Positions 17,501 through 25,405 of a stretch of 25,471 bases of DNA are shown piece by piece (the stretch's first letter is position 1; each line of letters begins with the position of its first letter). The stretch lies in contig JALKBU010000766.1 of assembly GCA_023091735.1 (NCBI GenBank), positions 1-25,471 of the forward strand. The letters run 5' to 3'. The position numbers and the translations under genes are program-made. The notes under the pieces are model-generated. The model saw only the letters and a list, made by a program, of their open reading frames with translations, was not told the origin of the DNA and did no database searches. Source of the DNA: Trichomonas tenax (taxonomy: Eukaryota > Parabasalia > Trichomonadida > Trichomonadidae).

Positions 17501-18086
17501 ATAAGATTTTAATATCATCTACACTTAACTCAGATAATTCTGTATCCGTAATACTTCCTATCATCTTTTCGGCTGCAATACCTATTGAATCTCGTATAGC
17601 GATTCCAATATCTGGCGAATCATTAAAACTGATATTATCGAAGAGCTTTGCAATGAAAATATATTGCTGGAGGAAGCAGTTCTCCTTAAAGTATGAAATG
17701 AGCTCTGGTAAATTTTCTTCTGTCACGAATTTCACAAATTCAATATATAACTTATCATAGTGAGTTCTACGGTACAGATTCTCTCCTCTGTGGGATATGA
17801 GAATTATTAACGTGTAAAACCTTGCGTGACCCTTTGTAATAAGTATAGTAATAAGTTGCGCCAATCTCTCAAGGCAAAGCAGGATTCTATCACATTCATC
17901 GTATGATCCAGTGCTCCTGTTCATCAGTACTTCAACAACTTTCTTCATTAACTCAAAAATTTCATCTTCTTGTAATTTCGATGACTGATTGATGTAGGCA
18001 TGAACAATGTCAACGAATTCTTCAAATCGATCATCGTAGTCACCACCTACACTTAACTCACGGACAAAGGCGTCGACGTTGTCCAT
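11586..18086 (-). CDS. Giant ubiquitin-specific protease (USP/C19) with helical-repeat flanks
   Basis: A 2166-residue deubiquitinase-type cysteine protease. The catalytic domain lies at about 950-1350. The Cys box FVGLKNIGATCYMNSVFQ has catalytic Cys964. It is followed by EEQDAAEFLDYLL, the substrate-strand motif YLIVQLKRFDF, the His box EHGHYIADV (His1185) and ISIDDTKI (Asp1200/1201), so the triad is complete. About 950 residues before and 800 after it are helical (HEAT/ARM-like), the layout of USP9X, USP24 and USP34. Such enzymes remove ubiquitin from trafficking and signalling substrates. Oddities: the zinc-ribbon CxxC pairs of many large USPs are absent, and a charged insert of roughly 110 residues separates the Asp box from the last core strand HYLLFYK (about 1342-1347). 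No intron or frameshift is seen. ATG 18086 is supported by an upstream initiator-like TCATT. Confidence 0.9.
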   Translation of the reverse strand: MDNVDAFVRELSVGGDYDDRFEEFVDIVHAYINQSSKLQEDEIFELMKKVVEVLMNRSTGSYDECDRILLCLERLAQLITILITKGHARFYTLIILISHRGENLYRRTHYDKLYIEFVKFVTEENLPELISYFKENCFLQQYIFIAKLFDNISFNDSPDIGIAIRDSIGIAAEKMIGSITDTELSELSVDDIKILFSINQKTIGCQESLLNIAYKCLLTQGVNKKAIACLPITKISKINQKLFLQWAEKNDFASIIFASDNHEAIISNLSDPICLFYQTHPISEEQMEKLLLLVSKLKSNVKNPFIKIISKIMASNPDILISYINSSLMNTIDDETVNLFTQILKGNDVSHPNLISKLLDICIRFTPIKKIKDDLKSICSKSKYNDYFIQIVIDLIQNVEENFPRIKELLCHCVSTSNEKEIINFIINSMRKGIQFSGKLFNCLSIKLPDEILECVYDTLPVLIKEGAIGKIVKTLESAKVNLTTELAWKWIDKMNHIEFKTEDATYATATFMYYCAAEICYPLKADNKRESGFFDIRAVKPIIKIYDIANSNIQIHITKFLIELLYKCKGNAFRQMFEELSDLSTPNRIKLLANMATAGSIAPDQPFFEPLCQIGWSSKTMEFIAPIYYETHLGSCYREQLKAKFEQREIYKESDDKLDDAFDVLEGIRDKLIALLNDQNSLIKQSALRTLYKMKVPDVHFNVLEKLKSSNGYQARYYMFFIKNITPEVTNIIAEKFDSLDDDTCIFDICTLLDDKAVFDNQKVAELFITRVGRAIINPTFHVLNKMNNVFKTAVKFTRRIDPNFVQEMLSNSNRATFARAVFEFIEDKNEVLCHLMNKELLFSGVSDLIDHSCNYQKVLHYAVSHIDNKESIKIIANVIKHNPNLPDDVIEVPVKHLIKMLPLMDAWKAIKEVIDRPKFKELVVAQLVELTNFKINKIDNPLDDRDPEFKNFVGLKNIGATCYMNSVFQILFHNKEFRNKLLSASPKEEWIKKLQELFFRLRETMKPYIDTREFCNEFVYFGSKINVCEEQDAAEFLDYLLTNLGSISDMFKGEMSNKIMYNGEILNEKIEEFFLLPIVIKDCDNIEESFKIFLSREIITNYKSETLGTTVDVERYSKIKTPPKYLIVQLKRFDFDLRAGIKTKINSIYDFPLELNIKDISEVEANYAYIGSIKHNGNAEHGHYIADVKHGKFIISIDDTKITGNPYEMCKFDVEEMNHYFAKEEKKLYLSPFEKYRRLKYYVDRREDFPRLNHELMTKMVPHRYPMMPGKIMIDVEDFMDQEDEYFRDQFHYMQRMYEIRYKEFDIKNEEDYFREELFSQGIEATSAYKRDMNNLPKHYLLFYKLNNTANPSNNVPINEELREKIVKENKEYKNLKKVTDISLVHILEEFQNPEVVTNFFFNIFMYANTDMKFKIDFKTIISRSNIDFKNFYNEIFMCISEGRNEKEKRTLIDILATKADIELVHYIMEKLPTVEKNWRCIHDLLDVVIRIGLNNPQEFDMKQIVQYCIDSFERVNSSVYNQNANYTNLCKVFFDHRELLAEEIIQLIADNIFKFIQSENHCSSFIQLLVEFDPEFGPKIAEIAIKNVSSPSSLVLVYTLGYLLKFCPTKIHEIISIFFRSTHSSASLKCDNFKEILADEIVINNVVENGQSMLFELASQRDRDWRNFSELYIHKVFKGFVGFHGKALMSITSDHKEFEFRKYQLSDVKSTCIPQICRFVECFNDQIIKISNDPISFFSKCPSISSIVRNYWLLAHEADEINDNFKNTLLELVNQMIKFQIKDDLNINIILAILKFSSEDKEKYRSRFSELVKSYLLRPENLSNIKDGKFFVKRIKFIIESGIEILDNDTMRFILSRPELDKICHNTELYFSLLRALTYEDLICKFPGEIKEFLEHYIINSMKKKVLSFSQMLKIRSLKLHIDNDKFTQMMNEKSLEAAIIYEIPPDFVPNDDMIKEYSKKEGNSDDFANFCYFVVFSKHPKFTEIFENRMSNIEFLSFDDPQFSACLVRILVATMLGDCEDRLQVGFEMLDYVLSNNSPLIFTFLTLIDPFVVLDGYEFHSPWILNTISIILQKISHSFLTKPSMEVNECAKQMNDDDIRSLFTALRDEAPSQFKMLKGDLGNIFKRKLSILVEISSTPARDIMLHQYQYQRPRTMHDAFLF

Positions 18087-18099
18087 GAAACAATTAAAA

Positions 18100-18104
18100 A
18101 ATGA
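18100..18104 (-). promoter_or_regulatory. Initiator-like TCATT for the protease gene
   Basis: Minus-strand TCATTTTTT fits the trichomonad initiator TCAYW, with its A (18102) 16 nt before the ATG at 18086. Position and sequence both match the expected core promoter. Confidence 0.45.
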
Positions 18105-18281
18105 ATAAAATGCATCAAAGGCTTTCCAAAATTTGAATGAAAATAATTCCTAATTTATTACGTTGATTTTGACTTGATAATACCATTCTATAGTCCATTG
18201 TATCTCCATTTATTCAATTTTTAGTTCTCTATCAAATTTATTTCCCTTAGAAAAATGGATTTTTAATTCTTTAATCGTGCA

Positions 18282-18323
18282 TTTTACACGACATATTTCC
18301 GATTTTCGACACTTTACATGTCA
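18282..18323 (+). repeat. Tandem pair of the dispersed motif upstream of the protease gene
   Basis: TTTTACACGACA (18282-18293) and TTTACATGTCA (18313-18323) lie in the same orientation, with start points 30-31 bp apart. They sit about 200 bp upstream of the protease start, in the 327-bp spacer that also follows the flippase gene. The rest of that spacer (18087-18413) is AT-rich with no gene. Confidence 0.6.
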
Positions 18324-18413
18324 GAAATACATTAGAAATTTGATTGGGATTTGTATGCTAAATTTTGAAATAATACAGCATTATTATATAGTATATTTTA
18401 ATAACAATAAACA

Positions 18414-21374
18414 TTACAATATAAAGAAGTTATTCGAGTCGTTGATCGCGGAGCTCTTCAATTGGTCTTCATGAGTTGGAGCACATTTCTTTGTCATCAA
18501 TTCTATTATAACTATTGGTAGAACAGCAATTGATGTAACAAGAAGGATCTTGAAAAGGAACTCCATTGTAAGAATGAAGGAAGTATCAAAGACATCATCA
18601 AGGACAAAAATCGTCGATATATATATTGTAACAGAAAGAACCTCTGCCAAAACACTCAGTATATTGAATCGATTAATTTCAAAACATATCAAACAAAGTT
18701 CAGTGAATATCATTGATGTAAATGATATTGATTGAAGATCTCTAATGTCTCTTCTGTAAATACCAAAGACACTTGATGATAAGAAAACAATGATAAAGCC
18801 TTGGTAAATCGCCAAAAGAGTGCAACCAATAAAAGTCTTTGCTGAAAGATATCTTCCTTTCTGGCACTTGTGATAAAGCTCAGGGAAAGCAATGACGGTT
18901 TGCTCATCAACGAATGTATCGAAAATAAGAGAGAAAACAGAGAAATTAGTGAAGAATGTTGCAAATCCCATCATCAACCAATCATTATATAATGGAGAAG
19001 GAACAATATTAAACAGTAAGGAGTATATTGCTTGAGTTGCTGTCATTATGACACCTCTGTGCATGACAAATTGGCTCAACCTCGAAGTATGTTTATATGA
19101 GTTTGTTCCATGCCAAAGCAGCAATCTCTCCAAATGACAGAATGAGTTAATCGAAACATCAGCTGACATTGAGGCTTGCTTACCTTCCTTTCCAACAATA
19201 CCAACTCCAACAGAGGCAGCTTGGATCATAGAAACATCATTGCCACCATCACCAACAGCACAACTGACTACTCCTTTGACACTCTTAACAACGAGCTCTT
19301 TTTGACTTGGTGAACATCTGCAAACAACAACAGCAGGAGACTTGATAGCAAAACTTAAGAATAAATCCGGATGCTGATCAATGGATTGCTCAAGAATTGT
19401 TCCGTCAATAGCAATAGGTGGAACATTATTGTGATCCAGCTCAAGCAGTTGATAAACATCCGCTAAACTTGAGACAATCTTATAATCAACATCTCTTGAG
19501 AACAATCTGCTTGACAATGCAACACAAATAGCTGTTTCAAGCTTATCACCAGTTAACATCCAAATCTTGATATTAGCTGCTTCTAGTGATTCAAGTGTTT
19601 CTGCAACATTTTCTTGCAATTTATCTTCAACACCTGTGACGCATTGAAGAGTCATATTTTTAGTAATTGTCTTAAAGCTTTCAAGAATCTTTTGACCTCT
19701 ATCAGTTACGCTTGTTGAAGCTTGTTCATAGATATCCAAGAATGCATCCAATTCATTTTGTTGTATTTGTTTGTATGCAAAAACTAATGTTCTAAGTCCT
19801 TCCCTTGCCAAATTTCCAACAACTTCGTCAACCCATTCGCTTGGTGGATACATTGTTTTAATCGACGAATCGCTTCCTTTAGAAATCAGTAATGTTCCAT
19901 AGCTTGGATGCTGGACGACTATTGACATGAATTTCCAAACAGAAGAAAATGGTAAAACTGCAACAACCGAAAATACTTCTACAGATCCATCAGGAAATTG
20001 TATCTTGATTTCTCGATCATTATGACTCAAAAGTATATATCCAACTCTTTGTGCTTGAGTAACAAGAGCAATCTCATCTGGTGATGATGACTGGAATCCT
20101 TCATCTGTAACCGTAACTGAGTGACAAAGGCTTAAAGATAAAAATGCACGCAAATGCTCGTTTTCTGTTGGTTTCGAATTTTGTGTGAAAATGGTATTGT
20201 CTATTTGCAACTTCTTGAATTCCATTTCGTTTCTAGTAAGAGTGCCCGTCTTATCTGTGAAGATGTACTCAACTCTGCCCAATTCTTCCGGTAAAGCAGA
20301 GTTCCTCATTATTGCGCCTTTGATTGTTGGATCGTGAGATATTCTAAAGCTATAAACCATTTTAGAGACATCAAGATTAACTTTCATTGATATAGGAATA
20401 ATGAATGAAAAAAGAAGTACAAATCTCACTAGCAAAATATGCGAATTGGAAGAAAAGCCGACAAGGAAAGTGAAGATGAATGATGAGGTAAAAAGAAGGA
20501 AAAACAAAACACTTGAATATTTGTTGATTTCTACATCAACCTTTCCGACTTTTTGTGAAGTTGGTGCTCCATTTAGTGAAGATTTAGTTTCATGGCCAGT
20601 ATAGGCAACAACACCAACAATGATTCCTGAGGCAACAGAAGTATCAGCCCAAGCAGTCGACTCAACACCGATGGGAACTGTTTTATCGTTAATATGAAGT
20701 CTTCCTGAAAAATCGTATATCTGAGGTCTCGGTGTTTCTATTTCAAAAAGAACTCGAGAGAATGAAAATAAATTTGAGGAACCTTGAGTGATTGGTATTG
20801 ATCTTCTGAGTTTCCAGTCGGTTTCGCCATCCAGTTGTGTTGTTTTGATGAATGTTGTTCCGATAGAGTCAGAAGTTTGTAGAATAATCAAATCTGCAGG
20901 AATTCTTTCGCCAGAATGTACAGAAATTATATGCCCGACTCTAAGATCTTTGGAGTTTATTTGCTTTGGACCAAATTCTGTAATTAAAGTATATTTCTGA
21001 AAATTCAATTCGCGATCTCTTTTCCATCTGTTGTATTCATCGAACATTTCTTTAAGGAATGAGATTGTCAAGACAAAGCACAGCGGCATAATGTATGTTA
21101 CGAGGAAGCCAATTCGATAAATTGGTATGAATTGAGTTAATGTAATTGCTAGATAAAAGAAATTGAAGAAAAACTTAAACTGGTCGAATAAAAACTTCGG
21201 AATTACGTTAATTATTGTAAATTTTTGATGTGAAATCATGTTATTTGGATAATTCAAATTTGCTTGAAAGGAAAATTTGCGAAATTCATTTGGATTCTGG
21301 TCTATTGCGACAACCATGTATCCATCAGAGGATGCTTGACCATCAGATGGCGGTCTTCGAGAATCTCCGATCAT
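18414..21374 (-). CDS. P4-type ATPase, Neo1/ATP9-class phospholipid flippase
   Basis: A 986-residue P-type ATPase that should move phospholipids to the cytosolic leaflet of Golgi/endosomal membranes. Seen in order: the P4 N-terminal membrane pair (about 55-110); the actuator motif LDGETDWKLR (182-185 DGET, the P4 form of TGES); the M4 motif PISMKVNLD (327-335); the phosphorylation site DKTGTLT (Asp374); SSPDEIALV (431-434) and ISKGSD in the nucleotide domain; MLTGDK (606-611); GDGGNDVSM (708-716); and six C-terminal spans. LRRSIPITQ after DGETDW, the EINKYSSVLF segment and PEELGRVEYIFTDKTG follow Neo1/ATP9A rather than Drs2-type enzymes; in yeast Neo1 acts without a Cdc50 subunit. One oddity is that the usual PFxSExKRM nucleotide-binding motif reads PFSSVWKFM. 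Start and length are normal; no initiator motif lies near the ATG. Confidence 0.93.
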   Translation of the reverse strand: MIGDSRRPPSDGQASSDGYMVVAIDQNPNEFRKFSFQANLNYPNNMISHQKFTIINVIPKFLFDQFKFFFNFFYLAITLTQFIPIYRIGFLVTYIMPLCFVLTISFLKEMFDEYNRWKRDRELNFQKYTLITEFGPKQINSKDLRVGHIISVHSGERIPADLIILQTSDSIGTTFIKTTQLDGETDWKLRRSIPITQGSSNLFSFSRVLFEIETPRPQIYDFSGRLHINDKTVPIGVESTAWADTSVASGIIVGVVAYTGHETKSSLNGAPTSQKVGKVDVEINKYSSVLFFLLFTSSFIFTFLVGFSSNSHILLVRFVLLFSFIIPISMKVNLDVSKMVYSFRISHDPTIKGAIMRNSALPEELGRVEYIFTDKTGTLTRNEMEFKKLQIDNTIFTQNSKPTENEHLRAFLSLSLCHSVTVTDEGFQSSSPDEIALVTQAQRVGYILLSHNDREIKIQFPDGSVEVFSVVAVLPFSSVWKFMSIVVQHPSYGTLLISKGSDSSIKTMYPPSEWVDEVVGNLAREGLRTLVFAYKQIQQNELDAFLDIYEQASTSVTDRGQKILESFKTITKNMTLQCVTGVEDKLQENVAETLESLEAANIKIWMLTGDKLETAICVALSSRLFSRDVDYKIVSSLADVYQLLELDHNNVPPIAIDGTILEQSIDQHPDLFLSFAIKSPAVVVCRCSPSQKELVVKSVKGVVSCAVGDGGNDVSMIQAASVGVGIVGKEGKQASMSADVSINSFCHLERLLLWHGTNSYKHTSRLSQFVMHRGVIMTATQAIYSLLFNIVPSPLYNDWLMMGFATFFTNFSVFSLIFDTFVDEQTVIAFPELYHKCQKGRYLSAKTFIGCTLLAIYQGFIIVFLSSSVFGIYRRDIRDLQSISFTSMIFTELCLICFEINRFNILSVLAEVLSVTIYISTIFVLDDVFDTSFILTMEFLFKILLVTSIAVLPIVIIELMTKKCAPTHEDQLKSSAINDSNNFFIL

Positions 21375-21589
21375 TTTTATTTGGAACGATAAAGAATTTT
21401 AAAATAACCTTAACAAAAATTGAGGGGGTAACACCAAAATTTATACTTTTATTTATCGCCCAAAAATATTTGCACAAACGATGCAATTATCCTAATTCTT
21501 GCATAGTTTTTTACTATGCATGTTATGAAGCGATCAGGTGTTATGAAATTGATATCTTTTCCAAGATCGGATGGAAGTGATAATAGTGT
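21375..21589. other. Spacer between the flippase gene and a BspA remnant
   Basis: Contains the flippase promoter region on the minus strand. Toward 21560-21589 the plus strand already looks like decayed repeat coding sequence (SDGSDNSV before a TGA), so the remnant at 21590 once extended further upstream. Confidence 0.4.
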
Positions 21590-22121
21590 TTGAGTTTGGT
21601 ACGCGTAGATATTGGAGAAAACTGCACATTTAATCATTATACTTTCTATAATTGCTTTAATTTGCAGGAAATCATCATCAGAAGAAATGTTAAGTACACA
21701 TCAAGATCATTTACGAATTCTATTTTACAAGATTCTCTAATAATATACTACTGTGGACTAAGTGACATTCAGTACAACTGGATGATAATTGCTATAACTT
21801 TGCATATCCAGAGAATCCAATGGGATGCTTCGTACTTAAGTCTTGCTTAGTCTTTCAAAGATATAACTTGTATAACTCTGGAACATGCTTCTGAAGAAGA
21901 AACTGAGCCTGAGTTCCTTGAAGAAACGGTTATCAATGTACATGATCTTGAAGACAACAGTGACTATCTTCTTGATAAGATGATTTTGTGGAAACAGAAG
22001 ATCGGTGAAGTACAGCCATGCATCGTTAGAGATGAAGATGTTTTTTGACTCAGATTTCGAAGAATATGAATTTATTATTAAGAAACCAGAATCAGGAGTC
22101 TGGATTGATGCGGAACTTTAA
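21590..22121 (+). pseudogene. BspA-like leucine-rich-repeat gene remnant
   Basis: The frame has no ATG; it opens after a TAG at 21584. VDIGENCTFNHYTFYNCFNL followed by QEIIIRRNVKYTSRSF is one and a half repeats of the BspA/LRR_5 type (xxIxxxAFxxCxxLxxIxIP), and SLIIYYCG matches the usual end of the repeat block. A TAG at 21848-21850 interrupts; the same frame then encodes an acidic stretch (HASEEETEPEFLEETV, LEDNSDYLLDKMILWKQK). At a run of six T (22041-22046) the frame is lost to a TGA, but the next frame gives FFDSDFEEYEFIIKKPESGV and WIDAEL-TAA. At least two lesions plus a missing 5' end mean it is dead. It is convergent with the intact BspA gene; it lacks that gene's signal peptide and membrane anchor. 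Confidence 0.6.
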
Positions 22122-22220
22122 TTGTTTTTGTAATAAAATATAATTATTTATATGCGAATTCTCACCTAAAAGAAATATTTTACTGTGAATTATATTTAAA
22201 AAAATGTAAATATTTATATA

Positions 22221-24668
22221 CTAAATGGTTTGTGTAAGAAGTGATTCTGTAAGAGTTTCCTTCATCTTTGGTTTCCTCATGATGAAATACATGATGACAA
22301 TAACAACTATTATTAAAACGATTGCGACACCAGTGATAGATAATCCTAATACAAGGGGTGAAACATTGCTTAATGCATTCTTATTAGATGGCGTTGGTGT
22401 ATCAACTGGAAGTATCTTGCAAAATGTTGTTTCAGATAAATTGGTTATACCTCCAAAATAGGTTGATCCATCCAAATAATAAGAGCCAACATGAACTGTA
22501 ACATTTCCTTCGAAGTCGACGAGAGATTCACCATCAAGTGGAGATGTTCCACAATACGTTATATTTGATAGTGATGTGCAGCCTTGGAATGCATTATCGG
22601 CAATTGAAGAAACGCTTCCTAAGAATACAATTTCCGTGAGATTTGAACATTTCATGAAAGCGAACTCACTAATACCTTCACCCATATGAGCAGCAATAAC
22701 AATCTTCTTCAAACTAATGCAATTAGAAAACGTGAAACCTTGAATAGATCGTACTTTGCTTGGAATGTAAATTTCGATTAAATTAATGCAGTCTTTGAAT
22801 AACTGAGAACTGATTTGCGTTAATTCATTTGGAAGACTGATTTTTTCAATTCCACAGTTTTCAAAAACGCGTGCATATATATACTTTGTCTCATTCTTAA
22901 TACTAACGGATTTTAAGTTAACACACCCTGAGAAAATTCCATAAACTATTGTTTGAATTGGTGGGAGAACAACTGATTCAAGAGATGTACATTCAGTAAA
23001 ACAATAACTTTGTAAATTCGTTACATGCTCAAGATTCAAAGTCTTGATTGATGTATCTCGAGCAAATGCTGTTGATAGCATTGTATTCAAAGACTTAGGG
23101 AACACTATTTTCTCAAGCTTTGGGCAATCGGCGAAAGCTTTTGATTCGATTGATTTAACTCCTTCATTAATAACAAGCTCAACTAATTTAGAACAGAACC
23201 TAAATGTCGCGCGTTCAATTACTGCAACAGATCCAGGAATAACAACTTTGGTGATTGAAGAGTTATAAAATGCAGCTGTTTCAATATTCTTAATTGTGTT
23301 TGGAATGTTAACTTTTTTGATGTTATCGTTTCCGATGAAAGCAAGTCTATAAATAGTTTGAACACTTTGTGGAAATGTGATTTCACATTTTCCACTTGGA
23401 TATATAATTAAAGCCTTCAGCGACTTATCTAATAAACATCCGTCATCAGAATTTGCATAATTTGGGTTTTGAGGTGAAACATAAAAATGGGTAAACGAAT
23501 CGCAATCTAAGAATGCAGAAGAATCAATAGTCTTTAATGTTTTAGGAGCATTAAATGATTTTAAGGACGTGCAATTCCTGAAAGCATCTTCTTGTATTGT
23601 TTCAAGATTTCCAAAATTAAAGTTATTTAGTGAAATGCAGTTGAAGAATGCATATGAATTAATTGTTTTAATACTTTCGCCTCCATTGATATTTGTTAAC
23701 TTAACACAATCAGAGAAAGTGAAATTGGAAATATATGTTATGGTACTTGAAATTGTAACACTTTCTAATTTTGGACAACTTTGCAATATCGAAATACCTA
23801 AAGTCTTCAAATTCGGTGGAAAAGAAAATGATTTGAGATTCTCACAAAGGGAGAATGCTTCATTACCAATAAATTCTAGAGAACTTGGGAAATTGTTTAT
23901 TGTTTCTAACCCGTTACACATGCAAAATGCTGTTTGATCGATTTTCAGTAATTTTGAGCCAAAGTTAATTTTCTTTAGCTTTCCGCAATACATGAAAACA
24001 TCTGATTCGATATTTTCGATGTTTGATAAATTAATTTCTTCAAGCTCTGAGCAAGAAAGGAATGCCCTGCGGGAAAGCGTTCTAACTGTGCTTGAAAATG
24101 TTACGCTTTTTAATGATTTGCATTGACTGAAAGTTAAAAGTTCTATCGTCCTTACATTCTCTGGAATTTCAATTTGTGTCAATTTTTCACAATTTTGAAA
24201 TGCACTTCGTAGAATGATTATTGTTGCTGGCACCGGAATTTCTGTATCACGAAATGTTACTGCAGTAATAGAAACACAGTTGAAAAATGCCGAATATCCG
24301 ATTTTTTGGATCGTTTTTGGAAGCGACACTGAAGCTAAAGACGAGCAGCCCTCGAAAGTTCTATTACCAATTAACTGTAACGTATCAGGAAAAACAATTT
24401 CAACTAGATTTTTACAACCTTGGAATGAAGAATTCAATATTGATTTAACTGGAGCAGTAATTGTAACAGATTTTAGACTATTGGAATTTACAAAAACGTT
24501 GCCCGGTATTGATTCAACTAGTCCTGAAATTTCAATTTCTGTATAATCTTTCTGAGGGAAAACCGAAGCAATATCCTCTGCGGTGAAGCTTCCCTCTCCC
24601 GATATAAGAAGTTTACTATCTTCACTTTTAACGTCAGCGGCGTTTATAAACGAAAACAGTAAAAACAT
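22221..24668 (-). CDS. BspA-like leucine-rich-repeat surface protein with C-terminal membrane anchor
   Basis: An 815-residue protein made of about 28-30 tandem BspA/LRR_5 (TpLRR) repeats of 23 residues, such as FQGCKNLVEIVFPDTLQLIG and FEGCSSLASVSLPKTIQKIG, each with Cys after the AF-x-x/F-x-x position. A short hydrophobic leader, MFLLFSFINA, probably a signal peptide cut near Ala10/11, directs export. After the repeats comes a short Thr/Pro/Asn spacer (DTPTPSNKNAL), a span at about 771-796 (SITGVAIVLIIVVIVIMYFI) and an 18-residue basic-then-polar cytosolic tail, RKPKMKETLTESLLTQTI. This is the type I layout known for trichomonad BspA proteins, which are implicated in binding host or bacterial surfaces. 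The gene is intact, and a TAAA lies 5 nt after the TAG stop. The ligand is unknown. Confidence 0.9.
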   Translation of the reverse strand: MFLLFSFINAADVKSEDSKLLISGEGSFTAEDIASVFPQKDYTEIEISGLVESIPGNVFVNSNSLKSVTITAPVKSILNSSFQGCKNLVEIVFPDTLQLIGNRTFEGCSSLASVSLPKTIQKIGYSAFFNCVSITAVTFRDTEIPVPATIIILRSAFQNCEKLTQIEIPENVRTIELLTFSQCKSLKSVTFSSTVRTLSRRAFLSCSELEEINLSNIENIESDVFMYCGKLKKINFGSKLLKIDQTAFCMCNGLETINNFPSSLEFIGNEAFSLCENLKSFSFPPNLKTLGISILQSCPKLESVTISSTITYISNFTFSDCVKLTNINGGESIKTINSYAFFNCISLNNFNFGNLETIQEDAFRNCTSLKSFNAPKTLKTIDSSAFLDCDSFTHFYVSPQNPNYANSDDGCLLDKSLKALIIYPSGKCEITFPQSVQTIYRLAFIGNDNIKKVNIPNTIKNIETAAFYNSSITKVVIPGSVAVIERATFRFCSKLVELVINEGVKSIESKAFADCPKLEKIVFPKSLNTMLSTAFARDTSIKTLNLEHVTNLQSYCFTECTSLESVVLPPIQTIVYGIFSGCVNLKSVSIKNETKYIYARVFENCGIEKISLPNELTQISSQLFKDCINLIEIYIPSKVRSIQGFTFSNCISLKKIVIAAHMGEGISEFAFMKCSNLTEIVFLGSVSSIADNAFQGCTSLSNITYCGTSPLDGESLVDFEGNVTVHVGSYYLDGSTYFGGITNLSETTFCKILPVDTPTPSNKNALSNVSPLVLGLSITGVAIVLIIVVIVIMYFIMRKPKMKETLTESLLTQTI

Positions 24669-24717
24669 TTGTCACTTTTAGAAATAATTAAGGTTAAAGT
24701 TAAAAAGATTTCGGCGG

Positions 24718-25405
24718 TTATAAAATTGGGAGACTTTCAATAACTGCATTTGATTCGATTAATTTTGCAGTTATTTCGTCAAAACCTTTAGACAAAGCGA
24801 TAAATAAAGGACTCATTCCTGAATCGTTTTTTGATTCGATATTTGCACCATTTTCGATCAGCTTTTTAACTGCAAATAAGCAATTTTGATCTCAGGCACC
24901 CATCAATGGTGTGTAACCAAGATGATTAGGTAGCTCAATACTAGCTCCTGCTGTCAATAATTGCGTAATGACATTAATGCGATTTTGTTCCTACAATTGA
25001 TTCCTATTGTTATCAAACTTTGTGCATGCAATGAATAAAGATGTTTCTCCATCATTGTTTTGTGCATCAACATTAACTCCATATTCGATGAGCATTTTAT
25101 GTGTGTTGATTCTGCACCAGAAAGAAGCTAACATTAAAGGCGTGTAACCATTATTTGTCTTTGCTTCAACATTTGCTTCATTGTCAAGCAATTTAGTTAC
25201 AATTTGAATTTCACCTTTTTCTACAACAATGTGCAAAGGAGTGTATCCATAATTGTTTGCACTGTTTATGTCAGTATCTGAATCCATCAAAATTTCCTGA
25301 TTCACACGCTAACATTAATGGTGAGTTACCTTCCAAATTTTTGATGAAAGAGAAATATTTTGAATTTGTCAGACAGATTTGTTGTGCGACAAAATGATTT
25401 GTCAT
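24718..25405 (-). pseudogene. Ankyrin-repeat gene, broken by a frameshift and two stops
   Basis: Minus-strand ankyrin repeats run across the end of the window: EGNSPLMLACESGN, then NNYGYTPLHIVVEKGEIQIV, NNGYTPLMLASFWCRINTHK, NDGETSLFIACTKFDNN, HLGYTPLMGA and DSGMSPLFIALSKGFDEIT. The first repeat is in a frame with an ATG at 25405 and is lost to a frameshift near 25285-25305; the second frame has no ATG. It is then stopped by TAG at 24991-24993 and TGA at 24892-24894, although the repeats continue in the same frame to TAA at 24718. Three lesions make it a pseudogene. The Met at 25405 may be internal, since trichomonad ankyrin proteins often have a longer N-terminal region that would lie beyond the window. 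It is 49 bp upstream of the BspA start, in the same orientation. Confidence 0.85.

Noticed and set aside
25285..25320. CGCTAACATTAATGG resembling the trichomonad intron 3' signal ACTAACACACAG
   Set aside because: It is on the strand opposite the ankyrin gene, does not match the full 12-nt signal, and has no GTAYGT donor nearby. No intron was found in the window.
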